From Comamonadaceae bacterium ALPHA2B (GTDB lineage Bacteria; Pseudomonadota; Gammaproteobacteria; Burkholderiales; Burkholderiaceae_C), in NCBI GenBank assembly GCA_005503065.1, contig SCOE01000017.1, positions 1 to 64,000 of the forward strand: a stretch of DNA of 64,000 nt, read 5' to 3'. Below are positions 32,162-41,090 of the stretch, in pieces (positions within the stretch are counted from its first letter, which is position 1; the number at the start of each line of letters is the position of its first letter). A program made the position numbers and the translations under genes. The notes beneath the pieces were generated by a model. It was not told the DNA's origin and searched no databases. It saw only the letters and a list, made by a program, of their open reading frames with translations.

Positions 32162-33217
32162 CCCGCTTTCGGCGTCCTCGTCCCCGTACTCGGTCTTGAA
32201 GCCCTGCGCATCCAGCCCGTTCTCGTTCAACCACCGGACCAGCACCGCCACGCTGCCGTGGGTGACGAACACGCGCTCGGCGCCGGTGCCCGCAATGGCC
32301 TGCTGCAGGCCGGGCCAGTCGGCGTGGTCGCTCATGACGAAGCCGCGGTCCACACCGCGCCGGCGGCGCGTGCCGCGCAGTTGCATCCAGCCCGAGGCGA
32401 AGGCGTCGGCGTAATGGCCGAAGCGCTTCATCCACGGTGTGCCCTGGGCCGAGGGCGGCGCCAGCACCAGCGCGCGCCTGAGCAGCGCGGCATCGACGCC
32501 CGGATCCGTCACGCGCAGGGTGGGCGGCAGCGCCACACCCGCGGCGCGGTACACGGCATTGAGTGGTTCCACGGCACCGTGCACGACGATGGGACCGATG
32601 CTGGCGTCGACGCCGTGCAGGATGCGCTGCGCCTTGCCGAAGGCATAGCAGAAGAGCACCGACGCACGACCCTCCTCGGCATTGCGGCGCCACCAGGCGT
32701 CGATCTCGGCGAAGAGCACCGGCTGGGTGGGCCAGCGGTAGATGGGCAGGCCGAAGGTGGATTCGGTGATGAAGGTGTCGCAGGGCACCGGCTCGAAAGG
32801 TGTGCAGGTGCCGTCGGGCTCGGTCTTGTAATCGCCCGAGGCGACCCACACGCGGCCGCCGTGTTCGAGCCGCACCTGCGCCGAGCCCAGCACGTGGCCG
32901 GCCGGGTGGAGCGAGATGCGCACGCCGTGGTGCTCGATCGCTTCGCCGTAGGGCAAGGTCTGCAGCGCGATGTCCGCGCCCAGCCGCTGACGCAGCGTGC
33001 CTTCGCTGTGGGTGTGGGCCAGATAGTGGCCGTGGCCCCAGCGCGCATGGTCGGAATGGCCGTGCGTGATGACGGCGCGCTCGACCGGCTTCCAGGGATC
33101 GATATAGAAGTCGCCGGCTGGGCAGTACAGGCCCTCGGGGCGGGCAACCACCAACTCCTCCGGACGGACGCGAGGCGGTTCCGGGATGGGGTCCAAGGGC
33201 GGAGCCGGCGGGTTCAT
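32105..33217 (-). CDS. Ligase-associated MBL-fold exonuclease
   Basis: This is a 370-residue metallo-beta-lactamase/beta-CASP-like nuclease of the Lhr-associated set. The metal motif THGHSDHARWGH (H52, H54, D56, H57) is intact; GHVLGSAQV and ASGDYK follow, and SDHAD lies in the C-terminal half. ATG 33217 (MNPPAPPLDP) is preferred to the longer frame from 33340, which starts upstream of regulatory palindromes. The C-terminal 19 residues (ESGQPNAEGAEDSQRAQKEQP) come from an inverted repeat and probably are not native. It is the first gene of the exo-lig-lhr-pdeM order on the minus strand. Confidence 0.93.
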   Translation of the reverse strand: MNPPAPPLDPIPEPPRVRPEELVVARPEGLYCPAGDFYIDPWKPVERAVITHGHSDHARWGHGHYLAHTHSEGTLRQRLGADIALQTLPYGEAIEHHGVRISLHPAGHVLGSAQVRLEHGGRVWVASGDYKTEPDGTCTPFEPVPCDTFITESTFGLPIYRWPTQPVLFAEIDAWWRRNAEEGRASVLFCYAFGKAQRILHGVDASIGPIVVHGAVEPLNAVYRAAGVALPPTLRVTDPGVDAALLRRALVLAPPSAQGTPWMKRFGHYADAFASGWMQLRGTRRRRGVDRGFVMSDHADWPGLQQAIAGTGAERVFVTHGSVAVLVRWLNENGLDAQGFKTEYGDEDAESGQPNAEGAEDSQRAQKEQP

Positions 33218-33349
33218 GCGCAGCCCATGGTAGGCGCGGGCGCCGCACGGCACGCTGCCGACGGTGCGCGAACGGTTGTCGGCGAAGAGCGGATGCCAGC
33301 GGTCGGTTCGGCGGCCACGGAACTGGCACGATTGCTGCATTCTTCAGCA

Positions 33350-33382
33350 ATTGTGCACAATTCAATGATTGAAGTGCACAAT
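33350..33382. promoter_or_regulatory. Candidate GntR/FCD operators
   Basis: ATTGTGCACAAT at 33350-33361 is a perfect 12-bp palindrome and AAGTGCACAAT (33372-33382) is a second partial copy 22 bases away, centre to centre. This resembles FadR/FCD-type GntR operators. It lies in the divergent space between the exonuclease gene and the Bug receptor; a GntR/FCD gene is in the same receptor operon. Confidence 0.55.
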
Positions 33383-33454
33383 ACAGGTGCAGCACTTCCC
33401 GAACGAACCGGCGTGCCGGCACCTCCCGTCGATTCACCTTTGCTGGAGCCCGCC

Positions 33455-34471
33455 ATGCACCGTTCCCCTCCTCCCCGGTCCGTCCCGTCTGTCCGCCGCC
33501 TTCTGATGAGCGCTCTCGTCGGCTTCACCGCCATGGCTTCACTGTCTGCCGCGCAGGGCGCGGAAGGCGCATGGCCGGATCGCCCCGTGAAGATCGTCGT
33601 GCCCTTCCCGCCGGGCGGCGCGGCGGACGTGTATGCGCGCCTGGTCGGCCAGAAGCTGGCAGCGGCCACGGGCAACCGCCAGCCCATCGTGATCGACAAC
33701 CGGCCCGGTGCCGGCGGCGTGATCGGCACCGACGTGGCGGCCAAGTCGCCGGCCGACGGCAGCACCTTCCTCATGGTGACCATCGGGCACGCGGTGAACC
33801 CCTTCATGTACGCCAAGCTGCCGTACGACACCAGGGCCGACTTCGTGCCGGTGGGCATCGTGGCGCAGGTGCCGAGCGTCGTCGTCACCGGCCCGGCGCT
33901 CAAGGGCAAGACATTGAAGGACCTGCTCGACATGGCGCGCGCCAAGCCCGACGACCTGCAGTACGCCTCGTCGGGGGTGGGCACCACGAGCCATGTGGGT
34001 GCGGCGCTGATCGAGTCGATGACCGGCGTGCGCATGTCGCATGTGCCCTACAAGGGTGCCGCACCCGCGCTGCAGGACGTGATGGCCGACCGCGTCGCAC
34101 TGTCGGTGGACATCATCACCTCCTCGCTGCCGCTGGTGACCAGCGGCAAGCTCAACGCCGTGGCCGTGACCGGCGCCAAGCGCGCGCCCAAGCTGCCCGA
34201 CGTGCCCACGGTGGCCGAAGCCGGCATCCCCGGCTACGACTTCGTGGCCTGGTACATGTTGCTGGCACCGGCCCGGACACCCAAGGCGGTGATCGAGCAG
34301 GTGAACGCCGAGCTGCGCAAGATCGCGACGGCGCCGGACTTCCGTGGGCGCATCGAGGACACGGGTGGCGAGGCCGTCAGCATGACCGTGCCGCAAGCCA
34401 AGGACTACCTTGACGCCGAATTCACGCGCTGGGCCAAGGTGGTCAAGGACCGAAACATCAAAGCCGACTGA
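33455..34471 (+). CDS. Bug-family tripartite tricarboxylate receptor
   Basis: This is a 338-residue periplasmic binding protein of the Bug/TctC family. The signal peptide ends near SAAQGAEG. Motifs VVPFPPGGAADVYAR, IDNRPGAGGVIGTD and HVPYKGAAPALQDVMADRV are all family-typical. It is the first gene of a four-gene set (receptor, PuuE-like deacetylase, GntR regulator, racemase-like protein), with a ten-base gap to the next gene. The ligand is therefore probably a ureide, hydantoin or a related carboxylate, an inference from context. Candidate operator palindromes lie about 75-105 bases upstream of its start. Confidence 0.92.
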   Translation: MHRSPPPRSVPSVRRLLMSALVGFTAMASLSAAQGAEGAWPDRPVKIVVPFPPGGAADVYARLVGQKLAAATGNRQPIVIDNRPGAGGVIGTDVAAKSPADGSTFLMVTIGHAVNPFMYAKLPYDTRADFVPVGIVAQVPSVVVTGPALKGKTLKDLLDMARAKPDDLQYASSGVGTTSHVGAALIESMTGVRMSHVPYKGAAPALQDVMADRVALSVDIITSSLPLVTSGKLNAVAVTGAKRAPKLPDVPTVAEAGIPGYDFVAWYMLLAPARTPKAVIEQVNAELRKIATAPDFRGRIEDTGGEAVSMTVPQAKDYLDAEFTRWAKVVKDRNIKAD

Positions 34472-34481
34472 CCTTTGCTTC

Positions 34482-35390
34482 ATGACCCTGCCCGCCCTGC
34501 CCCGCGACTTCACCGGCTACGCCAACCGTCCGCCCGCCGTCCGATGGCCGGGCGGGGCGCGCGTGGCCGTGTCCTTCGTGCTCAATTTCGAAGAAGGCGC
34601 CGAGTTCTCGGTGGCCGACGGCGACGCGCGCAACGAGGCGGTCTACGAGGTGATCGATCCGCGCACCGGCTGGGACCCGTGCATCGACAGCCATTTCGAG
34701 TACGGCACGCGCGCGGCCTGGTGGCGCATCGCCGAGACCTTCGACCGGCATGGCGCACCGATGACCGTGAGCGCCTGCGGCCGCGCCGTCGAACGCAGCC
34801 CCTGGCTGGCGCGCGACGCCGTGGCCCGCGGACACGAGCTGTCTGCGCATGGCTGGCGCTGGGAGAGCCATGCAGGCCTCACGCCCGAGCGCGAGGGCGC
34901 CGACATGGACGCCTGCATCCGCACCTTCGAGGCCGTGTGCGGGCGCCGGCCGCTGGGATGGCACACGCGCTCGGCCTGCACGCCGGCCACACGGGCCTTG
35001 CTGGCCGAGCGCGGCTTCCTCTACGACAGCGATGCGTACAACGACGACCTGCCCTACTTCGTCCAGGCGGCGGGGCGCCCGCATCTGGTGCTGCCCTACG
35101 CCTTCGACACCAACGACATGCAGTTCCAGCACACCCAGCGCTTTGCCACCGCAGCGCAGTTCGCCGAATACGTGTGCGACGCCTACGACTGGCTGCACGG
35201 CGAAGGCGAGCGGGCGCCACGCATGATGTCGGTGGGACTGCACCTGCGCATGATCGGCCGGCCCGCACGCATGAAGGCCCTGGACCTGATCCTCGCCCAC
35301 CTCTCGCAACGCGGCGGAGCCTGGGTCGCCACGCGCGAGCAGATTGCACGGCACTGGATCGCGCATGCACCGGCCAGCGCGCCGGGCTGA
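34482..35390 (+). CDS. Polysaccharide deacetylase-fold hydrolase, PuuE-like
   Basis: This is a 302-residue NodB-fold protein close to the PuuE type of allantoinase/urate-pathway proteins: GYANRPPAVRWPGGARVAVSFVLNFEEG at the start, DSHFEYGTRAAWWRI, GHELSAHGWRWESHAG and YDSDAYNDDLPYF. PuuE hydrolyses the hydantoin ring of allantoin to allantoate. The adjacent racemase-family gene and the Bug receptor support a ring-opening role in ureide or hydantoin use, but other N-acyl or cyclic amide substrates are possible. It is cytoplasmic, with no signal peptide. Confidence 0.85.
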   Translation: MTLPALPRDFTGYANRPPAVRWPGGARVAVSFVLNFEEGAEFSVADGDARNEAVYEVIDPRTGWDPCIDSHFEYGTRAAWWRIAETFDRHGAPMTVSACGRAVERSPWLARDAVARGHELSAHGWRWESHAGLTPEREGADMDACIRTFEAVCGRRPLGWHTRSACTPATRALLAERGFLYDSDAYNDDLPYFVQAAGRPHLVLPYAFDTNDMQFQHTQRFATAAQFAEYVCDAYDWLHGEGERAPRMMSVGLHLRMIGRPARMKALDLILAHLSQRGGAWVATREQIARHWIAHAPASAPG

Positions 35391-35424
35391 AGCGCCGCGC
35401 GGGCGCTGCGCTAAAGTCGTCCGC

Positions 35425-36132
35425 ATGCGCCCGCAGGAAGAAGCCATCCACCGCACCCTCGCCCAGATCCTGCTGGCGGGCCGGCTGGCGCCGGGCTCGC
35501 AACTGGTGGAGATGCGCCTGGCGCAGATCTTCGGCGTCTCGCGCGAGCGTGTGCGCAAGGTGCTGCACCGCCTGGGCCACGAGCGGCTGCTCGAGCTGGT
35601 GCCCAACCGCGGCTGTTTCGTCTCCAGCCCATCGCTGGTGCAGGCGCGAGAGATCTACGACGCGCGCCGCGTGATCGAAGGCGGCATCGCGGGTGCGCTG
35701 GCCGGGCGCCTGGATGCCGGGCAACTGGCGCGGCTGGAGGCGCACGCACGGCAAGAACACGAGGCCCTGCACGCTGGTGACCGCGCCGCGTCGATCCGGC
35801 TCTCGGGCGAGTTCCACATGCTGCTGGCCGAATTCACCGGCAGCCCTTTCGTGCTACGGCAGCTGCAGGAACTGGTGAGCCGCACCTCGATGCTGGTGGC
35901 CTTCTTCGAGCCGGCGAGCGCTTCGGCCTGCGGCTGCGAGGAGCACGAGGACATCTTCACTGCGCTGCGGCAAGGCGACGCAGCACGCGCGATGAAGGCG
36001 ATGCACGTCCATCTCTCGCTCATCGAAACGCGCCTCAGGCCTCGGGCGGATGTCGCGGCCGCGGTGGATGTGGAGCGGGAGATCGAGCGGGCCTGGGCCG
36101 CCGAGCAGGCACGGGCCCCCCAGGCCGCCTGA
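35425..36132 (+). CDS. GntR-family regulator with FCD domain
   Basis: This is a 235-residue regulator. The winged helix is at residues 5-70 (RTLAQILLAGRLAPGSQLVEMRLAQIFGVSRERVRKVLHRLGHERLLELVPNRGCFV), and the all-helical FCD ligand domain follows (SGEFHMLLAEFTGSPFV, EHEDIFTALRQGDAARAMKAMHVHL, with metal-binding His residues). It lies inside the receptor-deacetylase-racemase set, 34 bases after the deacetylase stop, and probably controls it through the palindromes at 33350. FCD members usually repress until an organic acid binds. Confidence 0.92.
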   Translation: MRPQEEAIHRTLAQILLAGRLAPGSQLVEMRLAQIFGVSRERVRKVLHRLGHERLLELVPNRGCFVSSPSLVQAREIYDARRVIEGGIAGALAGRLDAGQLARLEAHARQEHEALHAGDRAASIRLSGEFHMLLAEFTGSPFVLRQLQELVSRTSMLVAFFEPASASACGCEEHEDIFTALRQGDAARAMKAMHVHLSLIETRLRPRADVAAAVDVEREIERAWAAEQARAPQAA

Positions 36133-36142
36133 CGGCACGGCC

Positions 36143-36826
36143 ATGTCCGCCATCGCCCCTCGGGCACCGCACCGACTCAGGCTGCTGGTGCTCAATCCCA
36201 ACAGCACGGTGGCCATGACCGAACGCGTGCTGGCACGCCTGCAGCAGTTGGCGGGTGATCGGATCGTGCTGCGCGGCCTCACGGCGCCCGACGGCCCTCC
36301 CGTCATCGCCAGCCGCGAGTCTTTCGCGGCCGGCGCCTCGGCCGCACAGCGCGCGTTGGCCGGCGTGACCGACGGCTGGGCCGACGCAGTGCTGCTCGCC
36401 TGCTATGGCGATCCGGGCCTGGACATGCTGCGCGCGCAAAGCCGCGTGCCGGTGCTAGGGATGGCCAAGAGCAGCGTGCAGGAGGCGCTGGCGCGCGGAA
36501 GGCCCTTCCACATCCTCACGGCGGGCCGCGAATGGGGCCCGATGCTGCGCGAAGCGGTGGCGCGGCAGCCAGGAGCCGCGGCCCTGCTGGATGGCGTCAC
36601 CACGCTGGAGTCGACCGGCCTGGCAGCCGGCCAGGACCGCGACGGCTTCGTGTTGCGGGTGCAGGCCGCACTGGATGCGCTGGCCGCTGCGGGGGCGCCC
36701 GACTGCGTGCTGGGAGGCGCCGGCTTCGCGGGGCTGGAAGACCAACTGCACTACCCCGGCCGGCTCACCGACGGGTTGCGCACGGCGGTGGGCGCCCTGG
36801 ACAAGATGGGGCGGCCGACCTTCTGA
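36143..36826 (+). CDS. Asp/Glu/hydantoin racemase-family protein lacking second Cys
   Basis: This is a 227-residue member of the Asp/Glu racemase superfamily, nearest in pattern to hydantoin/allantoin racemases (LVLNPNST near residue 15, ACYGDPGLDMLR). The first catalytic Cys is C87. The second Cys, expected in a LGCAGM motif, is Gly192 in VLGGAGFAG; a Cys at 188 is four residues off. Two-base racemisation would therefore need another residue, or the enzyme does one-base chemistry as decarboxylases and isomerases of the fold do. It follows the GntR gene by ten bases and ends tail-to-tail with the DUF3617 gene. Confidence 0.85.
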   Translation: MSAIAPRAPHRLRLLVLNPNSTVAMTERVLARLQQLAGDRIVLRGLTAPDGPPVIASRESFAAGASAAQRALAGVTDGWADAVLLACYGDPGLDMLRAQSRVPVLGMAKSSVQEALARGRPFHILTAGREWGPMLREAVARQPGAAALLDGVTTLESTGLAAGQDRDGFVLRVQAALDALAAAGAPDCVLGGAGFAGLEDQLHYPGRLTDGLRTAVGALDKMGRPTF

Positions 36827-36835
36827 CGGCGCCCG

Positions 36836-37531
36836 TTACTTGCCGCTCGCGCGCTGCTGGCCCTGCTGCTGCTCCATCTGCTTGTTCATCTGCTCGGCCA
36901 TGCGCTTCATGGCCTCCAGGTCGACCTTGGTGCCGTCGGGCAAGGTCATCTCCCCGGGTCGGGTGTCGGGGCCGGTGCGCATGACCTTGCCGGCCATGGC
37001 GCCCATGGCCGTCAGGTCGGCGATGTTCGTCTTCATGCCGCCGGGCAGCATCATGTCGCCGGCCTTCATGCCGGGGGGGCAGGCGCCGAGCCAGCGCATC
37101 TCGGCCACCATGTCGTCGTCGGGCGGCGGTGTCTTCGGCTTGGGCTCGTAGACCGTGTGCGACTCGACCCGGTAGGCCGCATTGAAGTCGCCCGACATGA
37201 CGATGCGCCGCGTCATGGTGGTCTCGCTCTGCTTGCAGACCTCGGTGTGCACCAGCATCTTGCCGGCCTCGTTGCGCATCTCTTCCTTGCAGAACTTGCG
37301 GTTCATCTTCGGCTGCGAAAGGCCGTATTCCTGCAACGCCTTGTCGGTGGCGGGATCGGCGCACTGCTGCACGACGATGCTGTCCTTGGCCCCCGCCTTC
37401 TGGGTCGAGCGCATCTCCCACAACCCGGCCTTGCGCTCGGGGAAGGTGGGGCCGGCAAGCGCCTGGGTGGCCAGGGCCGCCAGCGGCAGCAGGAGCATCG
37501 GCAGTCGGCGGCAGGAGGTCGGCAGCGGCAT
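36836..37531 (-). CDS. DUF3617 family exported protein
   Basis: This is a 231-residue protein with a signal peptide (cleaved near TQALA-G) and the DUF3617 pattern: PTFPERKAGLWEMRSTQ, repeated Cys residues (CADPATDKALQ, FCKEEM, EVCKQ, ACPPGM) and a Met/Gln-rich tail. The family is periplasmic and of unknown function. It is convergent with the racemase-like gene and separated by about 90 bases from the Gfo/Idh gene end, on the same strand. No operon partner is evident. Confidence 0.85.
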   Translation of the reverse strand: MPLPTSCRRLPMLLLPLAALATQALAGPTFPERKAGLWEMRSTQKAGAKDSIVVQQCADPATDKALQEYGLSQPKMNRKFCKEEMRNEAGKMLVHTEVCKQSETTMTRRIVMSGDFNAAYRVESHTVYEPKPKTPPPDDDMVAEMRWLGACPPGMKAGDMMLPGGMKTNIADLTAMGAMAGKVMRTGPDTRPGEMTLPDGTKVDLEAMKRMAEQMNKQMEQQQGQQRASGK

Positions 37532-37619
37532 GGCGGACGGGCAGAAAACGACGACCGCCGTTTCTACCGCCGCCGTGGACGGCCGCCCATAGGACGTTCG
37601 GGCTAGGCCGCCGGCACGC

Positions 37620-38771
37620 TCAGAAGGCCGTCCACTTGCGCTCGCTGGCGGCGCTCTCCAGCGCCTTCTCGATGAAGCGCACGCCGCGCGCGCCGTCGGC
37701 CAGCGTGGGATGGTCCGCATGCAACGGGTCGGGCGCGAAGCCCTGCTGCTGCGCACGGATGCGCGCGATGACGCCGAGGTAGACGTTGGCGAAGGCCTCG
37801 ATGAAGGCCTCGGGATGACCCGCGGGCAGGCGCGTGGCCAGCCGGGCCGATTCGCCGAGCCAGGGCGATCCGCGCGTGAGCAGGCGGCGCGGGCCGTCGA
37901 TGGGCGCGTGCACCAGGGTGTCGGGCTGCTCCTGGCGCCAGTCCAGCGTGCCGGTGGTGCCGAAGACGCGCAGGCGCAGGTCGTTCTCGCAGCCCACCGC
38001 GATCTGCGTCGCCATGAGCACGCCGCGCGCGCCGCCCTGGAAGCGCAGCAGCAGGCTGGCGTCGTCGTCCAGCCGGCGACCGGGCACGAAGGTGCCCAGG
38101 TCGGCGCACAGGCTCTCGAGTTCGAGCCCGGTGACGGTGGCGACGAGGTTCTCGGCATGCGAGCCGATGTCGCCCAGCGCGCCGGCCGCGCCGCTGCGGG
38201 CGGGGTCGGTGCGCCAGCCGGCCTGCTTGTTGTCGCTGCCCTCCAGCTTGGTGGCGAGCCAGCCCTGGTGGTACTCGACCACCACCTTGCGCACCTCGCC
38301 GATCGCGCCGGCGGCCACCAGCGCACGGGCCTCGCGCACCATCGGGTAGCCGCTGTAGTTGTAGGTCACGCCGAACACGGTGCCGCTGCGCTCGACCGTG
38401 CGCAGCAGGTCCTCGGCCTGCTCGCTGGTATGGACGAGCGGCTTGTCGCACACGACGTGGATGCCCGCCGCGGCGAAGGCCTTCGCCACGGGATGGTGCA
38501 GGTGGTTGGGTGTGACGATGGAGACGAAGTCGATGCGTTCGTCGGCGGCGCGCCGCAATTCGTCGTCGAGCAGCGACTGCCAGTCAGCGTGGTTGCGATC
38601 GTCGGCGAGGCCCAGTTCGCGCCCCGACGCCAGCGCACGCTCGGGCGTGGAGGCCAGCGCGCCGGCCACCAGCTCGGCCTGGCCGTCGAGCGCGAGGGCC
38701 TTGCGGTGCACGGCACCGATGAAGGCGCCCTGCCCGCCGCCGACCATGGCATAGCGGAGTCTTCTTGTCAT
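37620..38771 (-). CDS. Gfo/Idh/MocA family oxidoreductase
   Basis: This is a 383-residue NAD(P)-dependent sugar or inositol dehydrogenase-like protein. The Rossmann motif is [17 protein letters not shown] at about 7-23; the catalytic-region CDKPLVHT corresponds to the EKP motif; the C-terminal domain includes [11 protein letters not shown]. It is the last gene of the ROK-ABC-isomerase-dehydrogenase order on the minus strand, 55 bases after the isomerase gene, so it probably oxidises the sugar imported by that transporter. The sugar is unknown. Confidence 0.92.
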   Translation of the reverse strand: MTRRLRYAMVGGGQGAFIGAVHRKALALDGQAELVAGALASTPERALASGRELGLADDRNHADWQSLLDDELRRAADERIDFVSIVTPNHLHHPVAKAFAAAGIHVVCDKPLVHTSEQAEDLLRTVERSGTVFGVTYNYSGYPMVREARALVAAGAIGEVRKVVVEYHQGWLATKLEGSDNKQAGWRTDPARSGAAGALGDIGSHAENLVATVTGLELESLCADLGTFVPGRRLDDDASLLLRFQGGARGVLMATQIAVGCENDLRLRVFGTTGTLDWRQEQPDTLVHAPIDGPRRLLTRGSPWLGESARLATRLPAGHPEAFIEAFANVYLGVIARIRAQQQGFAPDPLHADHPTLADGARGVRFIEKALESAASERKWTAF

Positions 38772-38826
38772 CGCGCAGCCGCTCCGCGGGGAGATGCCGC
38801 GACCCGGACAAGCTTCGGGTTCGCGC

Positions 38827-39852
38827 TCATGTGCCGGCCATCCCGCCCTGGGCCGACTTGTCGAAGGCGGCGTCGAAGGCACCGGCCGCGGCGGGAAAGT
38901 CCAGCCGGCGGCAGAAGGCAGCGCTCTCGGTGGCGCCGTGCACGCGGTCCATGCGGCTGTCCTCCCACTCGACCGAGAGCGGGCCGGCATAGCCGATGTC
39001 GTTGAGCGCGACGATGATGGATTCGAAGTCCACCATGCCGCGGCCGACGCTGCGGAAGTCCCAGAAACGACGCGCGTCGCCGAAGCTGGTGTGGCCGCCG
39101 AACACGCCGACGCTGCCGTCGCCCCTGCCCCACCACACGTCCTTCATGTGGGCGTTGTGGATGCGGTCGGCGAAGCGGCGGATGAAGCGCACGTAGTCCA
39201 CCCCCTGGTAGGCCAGGTGGCTGGGGTCGTAGTTGAAGCCGAAGCGGCGATGCCCGCCCACGGCCTCGACGGCCCGCTCGGCCGAGGCGATGTCGAAGGC
39301 GATCTCCGTCGGGTGCACCTCGAGCGCGAAGTTCACGTCCTCCTGCTCGAAGGTGTCGAGGATCGGGCCGAAGCGCCGGCCGAAGTCGGCGAAGCCGGCG
39401 TCCCAGTAGGCCTGGGTGGTGGGCGGGAAGGCGTAGGTGGCATGCCAGATCGACGAGCCGGTGAAGCCGGTGACGGTCTTCACGCCGAACTTCGCCGCAG
39501 CACGCGCGGTGTCGGCCAGCTCGCGTGCCGCGCGCTGTCGCACGCCTTCGGGATCGCCGTCGCCCCAGACGTGCGCGGGCAGTATGGCGCGGTGGCGCTC
39601 GTCGATGCGGTCGCACACCGCCTGGCCCACGAGGTGGTTGCCGATGGCCAGGCAGGTGAGGCCGTGCTCGCGCAGCAGCGCCCACTTGTCCTTCGCGTAG
39701 GTGTCGGACGAGAGCGCCTGCTGCACGTCGAAGTGGTCGCCCCAGCAGGCGAGTTCAAGGCCGTCGTAGCCCATGCGCCGGGCCAGCGGCGCCAGTTCGG
39801 CCAGCGGCAGGTCGGCCCACTGGCCGGTGAAGAGGGTGACGGGGCGTGGCAT
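38827..39852 (-). CDS. Sugar phosphate isomerase/epimerase (TIM barrel)
   Basis: This is a 341-residue xylose-isomerase-like TIM barrel (AP endonuclease 2 superfamily). Metal-site segments are [38 protein letters not shown] and [12 protein letters not shown]. Such proteins isomerise or epimerise keto sugars or process inositol-derived compounds. It sits between the ABC substrate-binding protein gene and the Gfo/Idh gene; the mosaic repeat at 39936 lies just upstream. ATG 39852 gives the usual start ([12 protein letters not shown]). Confidence 0.9.
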   Translation of the reverse strand: MPRPVTLFTGQWADLPLAELAPLARRMGYDGLELACWGDHFDVQQALSSDTYAKDKWALLREHGLTCLAIGNHLVGQAVCDRIDERHRAILPAHVWGDGDPEGVRQRAARELADTARAAAKFGVKTVTGFTGSSIWHATYAFPPTTQAYWDAGFADFGRRFGPILDTFEQEDVNFALEVHPTEIAFDIASAERAVEAVGGHRRFGFNYDPSHLAYQGVDYVRFIRRFADRIHNAHMKDVWWGRGDGSVGVFGGHTSFGDARRFWDFRSVGRGMVDFESIIVALNDIGYAGPLSVEWEDSRMDRVHGATESAAFCRRLDFPAAAGAFDAAFDKSAQGGMAGT

Positions 39853-39935
39853 GGCCAGGGTCCTTTCTCGACTCGCATGCGCCGTCGCGCCCGCACGGCG
39901 GCGCGTGGAGGCCGGCAACGGGGCCGACGGCGACG

Positions 39936-39990
39936 ATTGCTACAAATTCGATAGCTGCCAGCGCCCGTCCCACGGGCGCTGGAGGCCGAT
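39936..39990 (+). repeat. Mosaic palindromic repeat, copy 7
   Basis: It shows TTGCTACAAATTCGATAGCTG, then the hairpin GCGCCCGTCCCACGGGCGC. The tail is diverged. It lies after the stop of the substrate-binding gene and before the isomerase gene, on an operon transcribed in the minus direction. Confidence 0.8.
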
Positions 39991-39995
39991 TTCAC

Positions 39996-40961
39996 TCAGA
40001 AAGGCGAGTCGGGGTGGTAGAAGTCCTTGGCGTTGTCCTTGGTGATCAGCACCGACGGGATGATGGTCGTCGCCGGCAGCTTCTCGCCCTTCAGCCGCGC
40101 CTCGGCCGTGAGCTTGATCGCGTCGTAGATGAACTTGGGCGAGTAGCTCACGTCGGCCGCGATGCGCGGGTCCTTGCCGTCGAGGATGGTCTTGACCATG
40201 CCCTTGGCACCGGCACCGCCGAAGACGATCTTGATGTCGTTGCGCTTGGCCTGCTCGATGGCCTTGAGCACGCCCACGGCCATGTCGTCGTCGGCCGCCC
40301 AGATCGCGTCGATCTCCTTGAAGCGCGTGAGGTAGTCCTGCGTGACCTTGAAGGCGTCGTCGCGGTTCCAGTTGGCGTACTTGGCGTCGAGCAGCTTGAT
40401 GTCGGGATAGTTCTTGAGCACGGCGTTGAAGGCGTCCATGCGTTCGTTGTCCAGCGTCGTCGCGATGCCGCGCAACGCCACGACGTTGCCCTTGCCGTTG
40501 AGTTTCTTGGCGATGTACTCGGCCGGGATCTTGCCGAAGGCGGTGTTGTCGCCGGCGACGTAGGCGTCCTGCGCGCTGGTGTCGGTCAGGCCGCGGTCGA
40601 CCACGGTGACGTAGGCGCCCTTGGCCTTCACCTGCGCGACCGGCTTCGTCAGCGCGGCCGATTCGAAGGGGAACACCACCAGCGCGTTGATCTTGGTGAC
40701 GGTGCTGAAGTCCTGCAGCTGGTTGGCCTGCTCGGGCGCGTTGGCAGCCGTCTTGATGGTGATCTTCAGGTCCTTGTGCTGCTTCTCCAGGTCCTTCTTC
40801 GCCTGGTTGGCCCAGTAGTTGATGCCGCCCATGAAGCTGTGCGTGGCGGCCGGGATGGACACGCCGAGGTTCACTTTCTCGGCGGCCAGCGCCGGCACGC
40901 TGGCGAAGGCAGCTGCGGCGGCCACGGCGGTGAGCGCGAGGCGACGGGTGATGAAGGTCAT
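39996..40961 (-). CDS. Sugar ABC transporter substrate-binding protein
   Basis: This is a 321-residue periplasmic binding protein of the ribose/galactose type. The signal peptide ends ASVPALA-A at about residue 27. The type I fold is shown by [56 protein letters not shown] and [17 protein letters not shown]. It is made with the RbsC-like permease and RbsA-like ATPase. A long REP-like hairpin (41011-41070) lies between the permease gene and this one. The ligand is a pentose, hexose or polyol; context with an epimerase and dehydrogenase does not decide which. Confidence 0.93.
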   Translation of the reverse strand: MTFITRRLALTAVAAAAAFASVPALAAEKVNLGVSIPAATHSFMGGINYWANQAKKDLEKQHKDLKITIKTAANAPEQANQLQDFSTVTKINALVVFPFESAALTKPVAQVKAKGAYVTVVDRGLTDTSAQDAYVAGDNTAFGKIPAEYIAKKLNGKGNVVALRGIATTLDNERMDAFNAVLKNYPDIKLLDAKYANWNRDDAFKVTQDYLTRFKEIDAIWAADDDMAVGVLKAIEQAKRNDIKIVFGGAGAKGMVKTILDGKDPRIAADVSYSPKFIYDAIKLTAEARLKGEKLPATTIIPSVLITKDNAKDFYHPDSPF

Positions 40962-41010
40962 GCTGGGAGTCTCCTTGGTTGAAAGGTCACTGACACGGGA
41001 CACGAACAGG

Positions 41011-41070
41011 CCGTTCGCGCTGAGCCTGTCGAAGCGCAGCGCAAGGCTTCGACAGGCTCAGCCCGAACGG
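41011..41070. repeat. REP-like 25-bp-arm hairpin in the ABC operon
   Basis: CCGTTCGCGCTGAGCCTGTC plus GAAGC (41011-41035) is matched by its near-exact inverted copy at 41046-41070 around a 10-base loop. It lies between the permease gene and the downstream binding-protein gene. One arm of the same repeat is found alone at 58943-58967. Confidence 0.85.
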
Positions 41071-41090
41071 TGGGGGATCGAACGGTGCGT

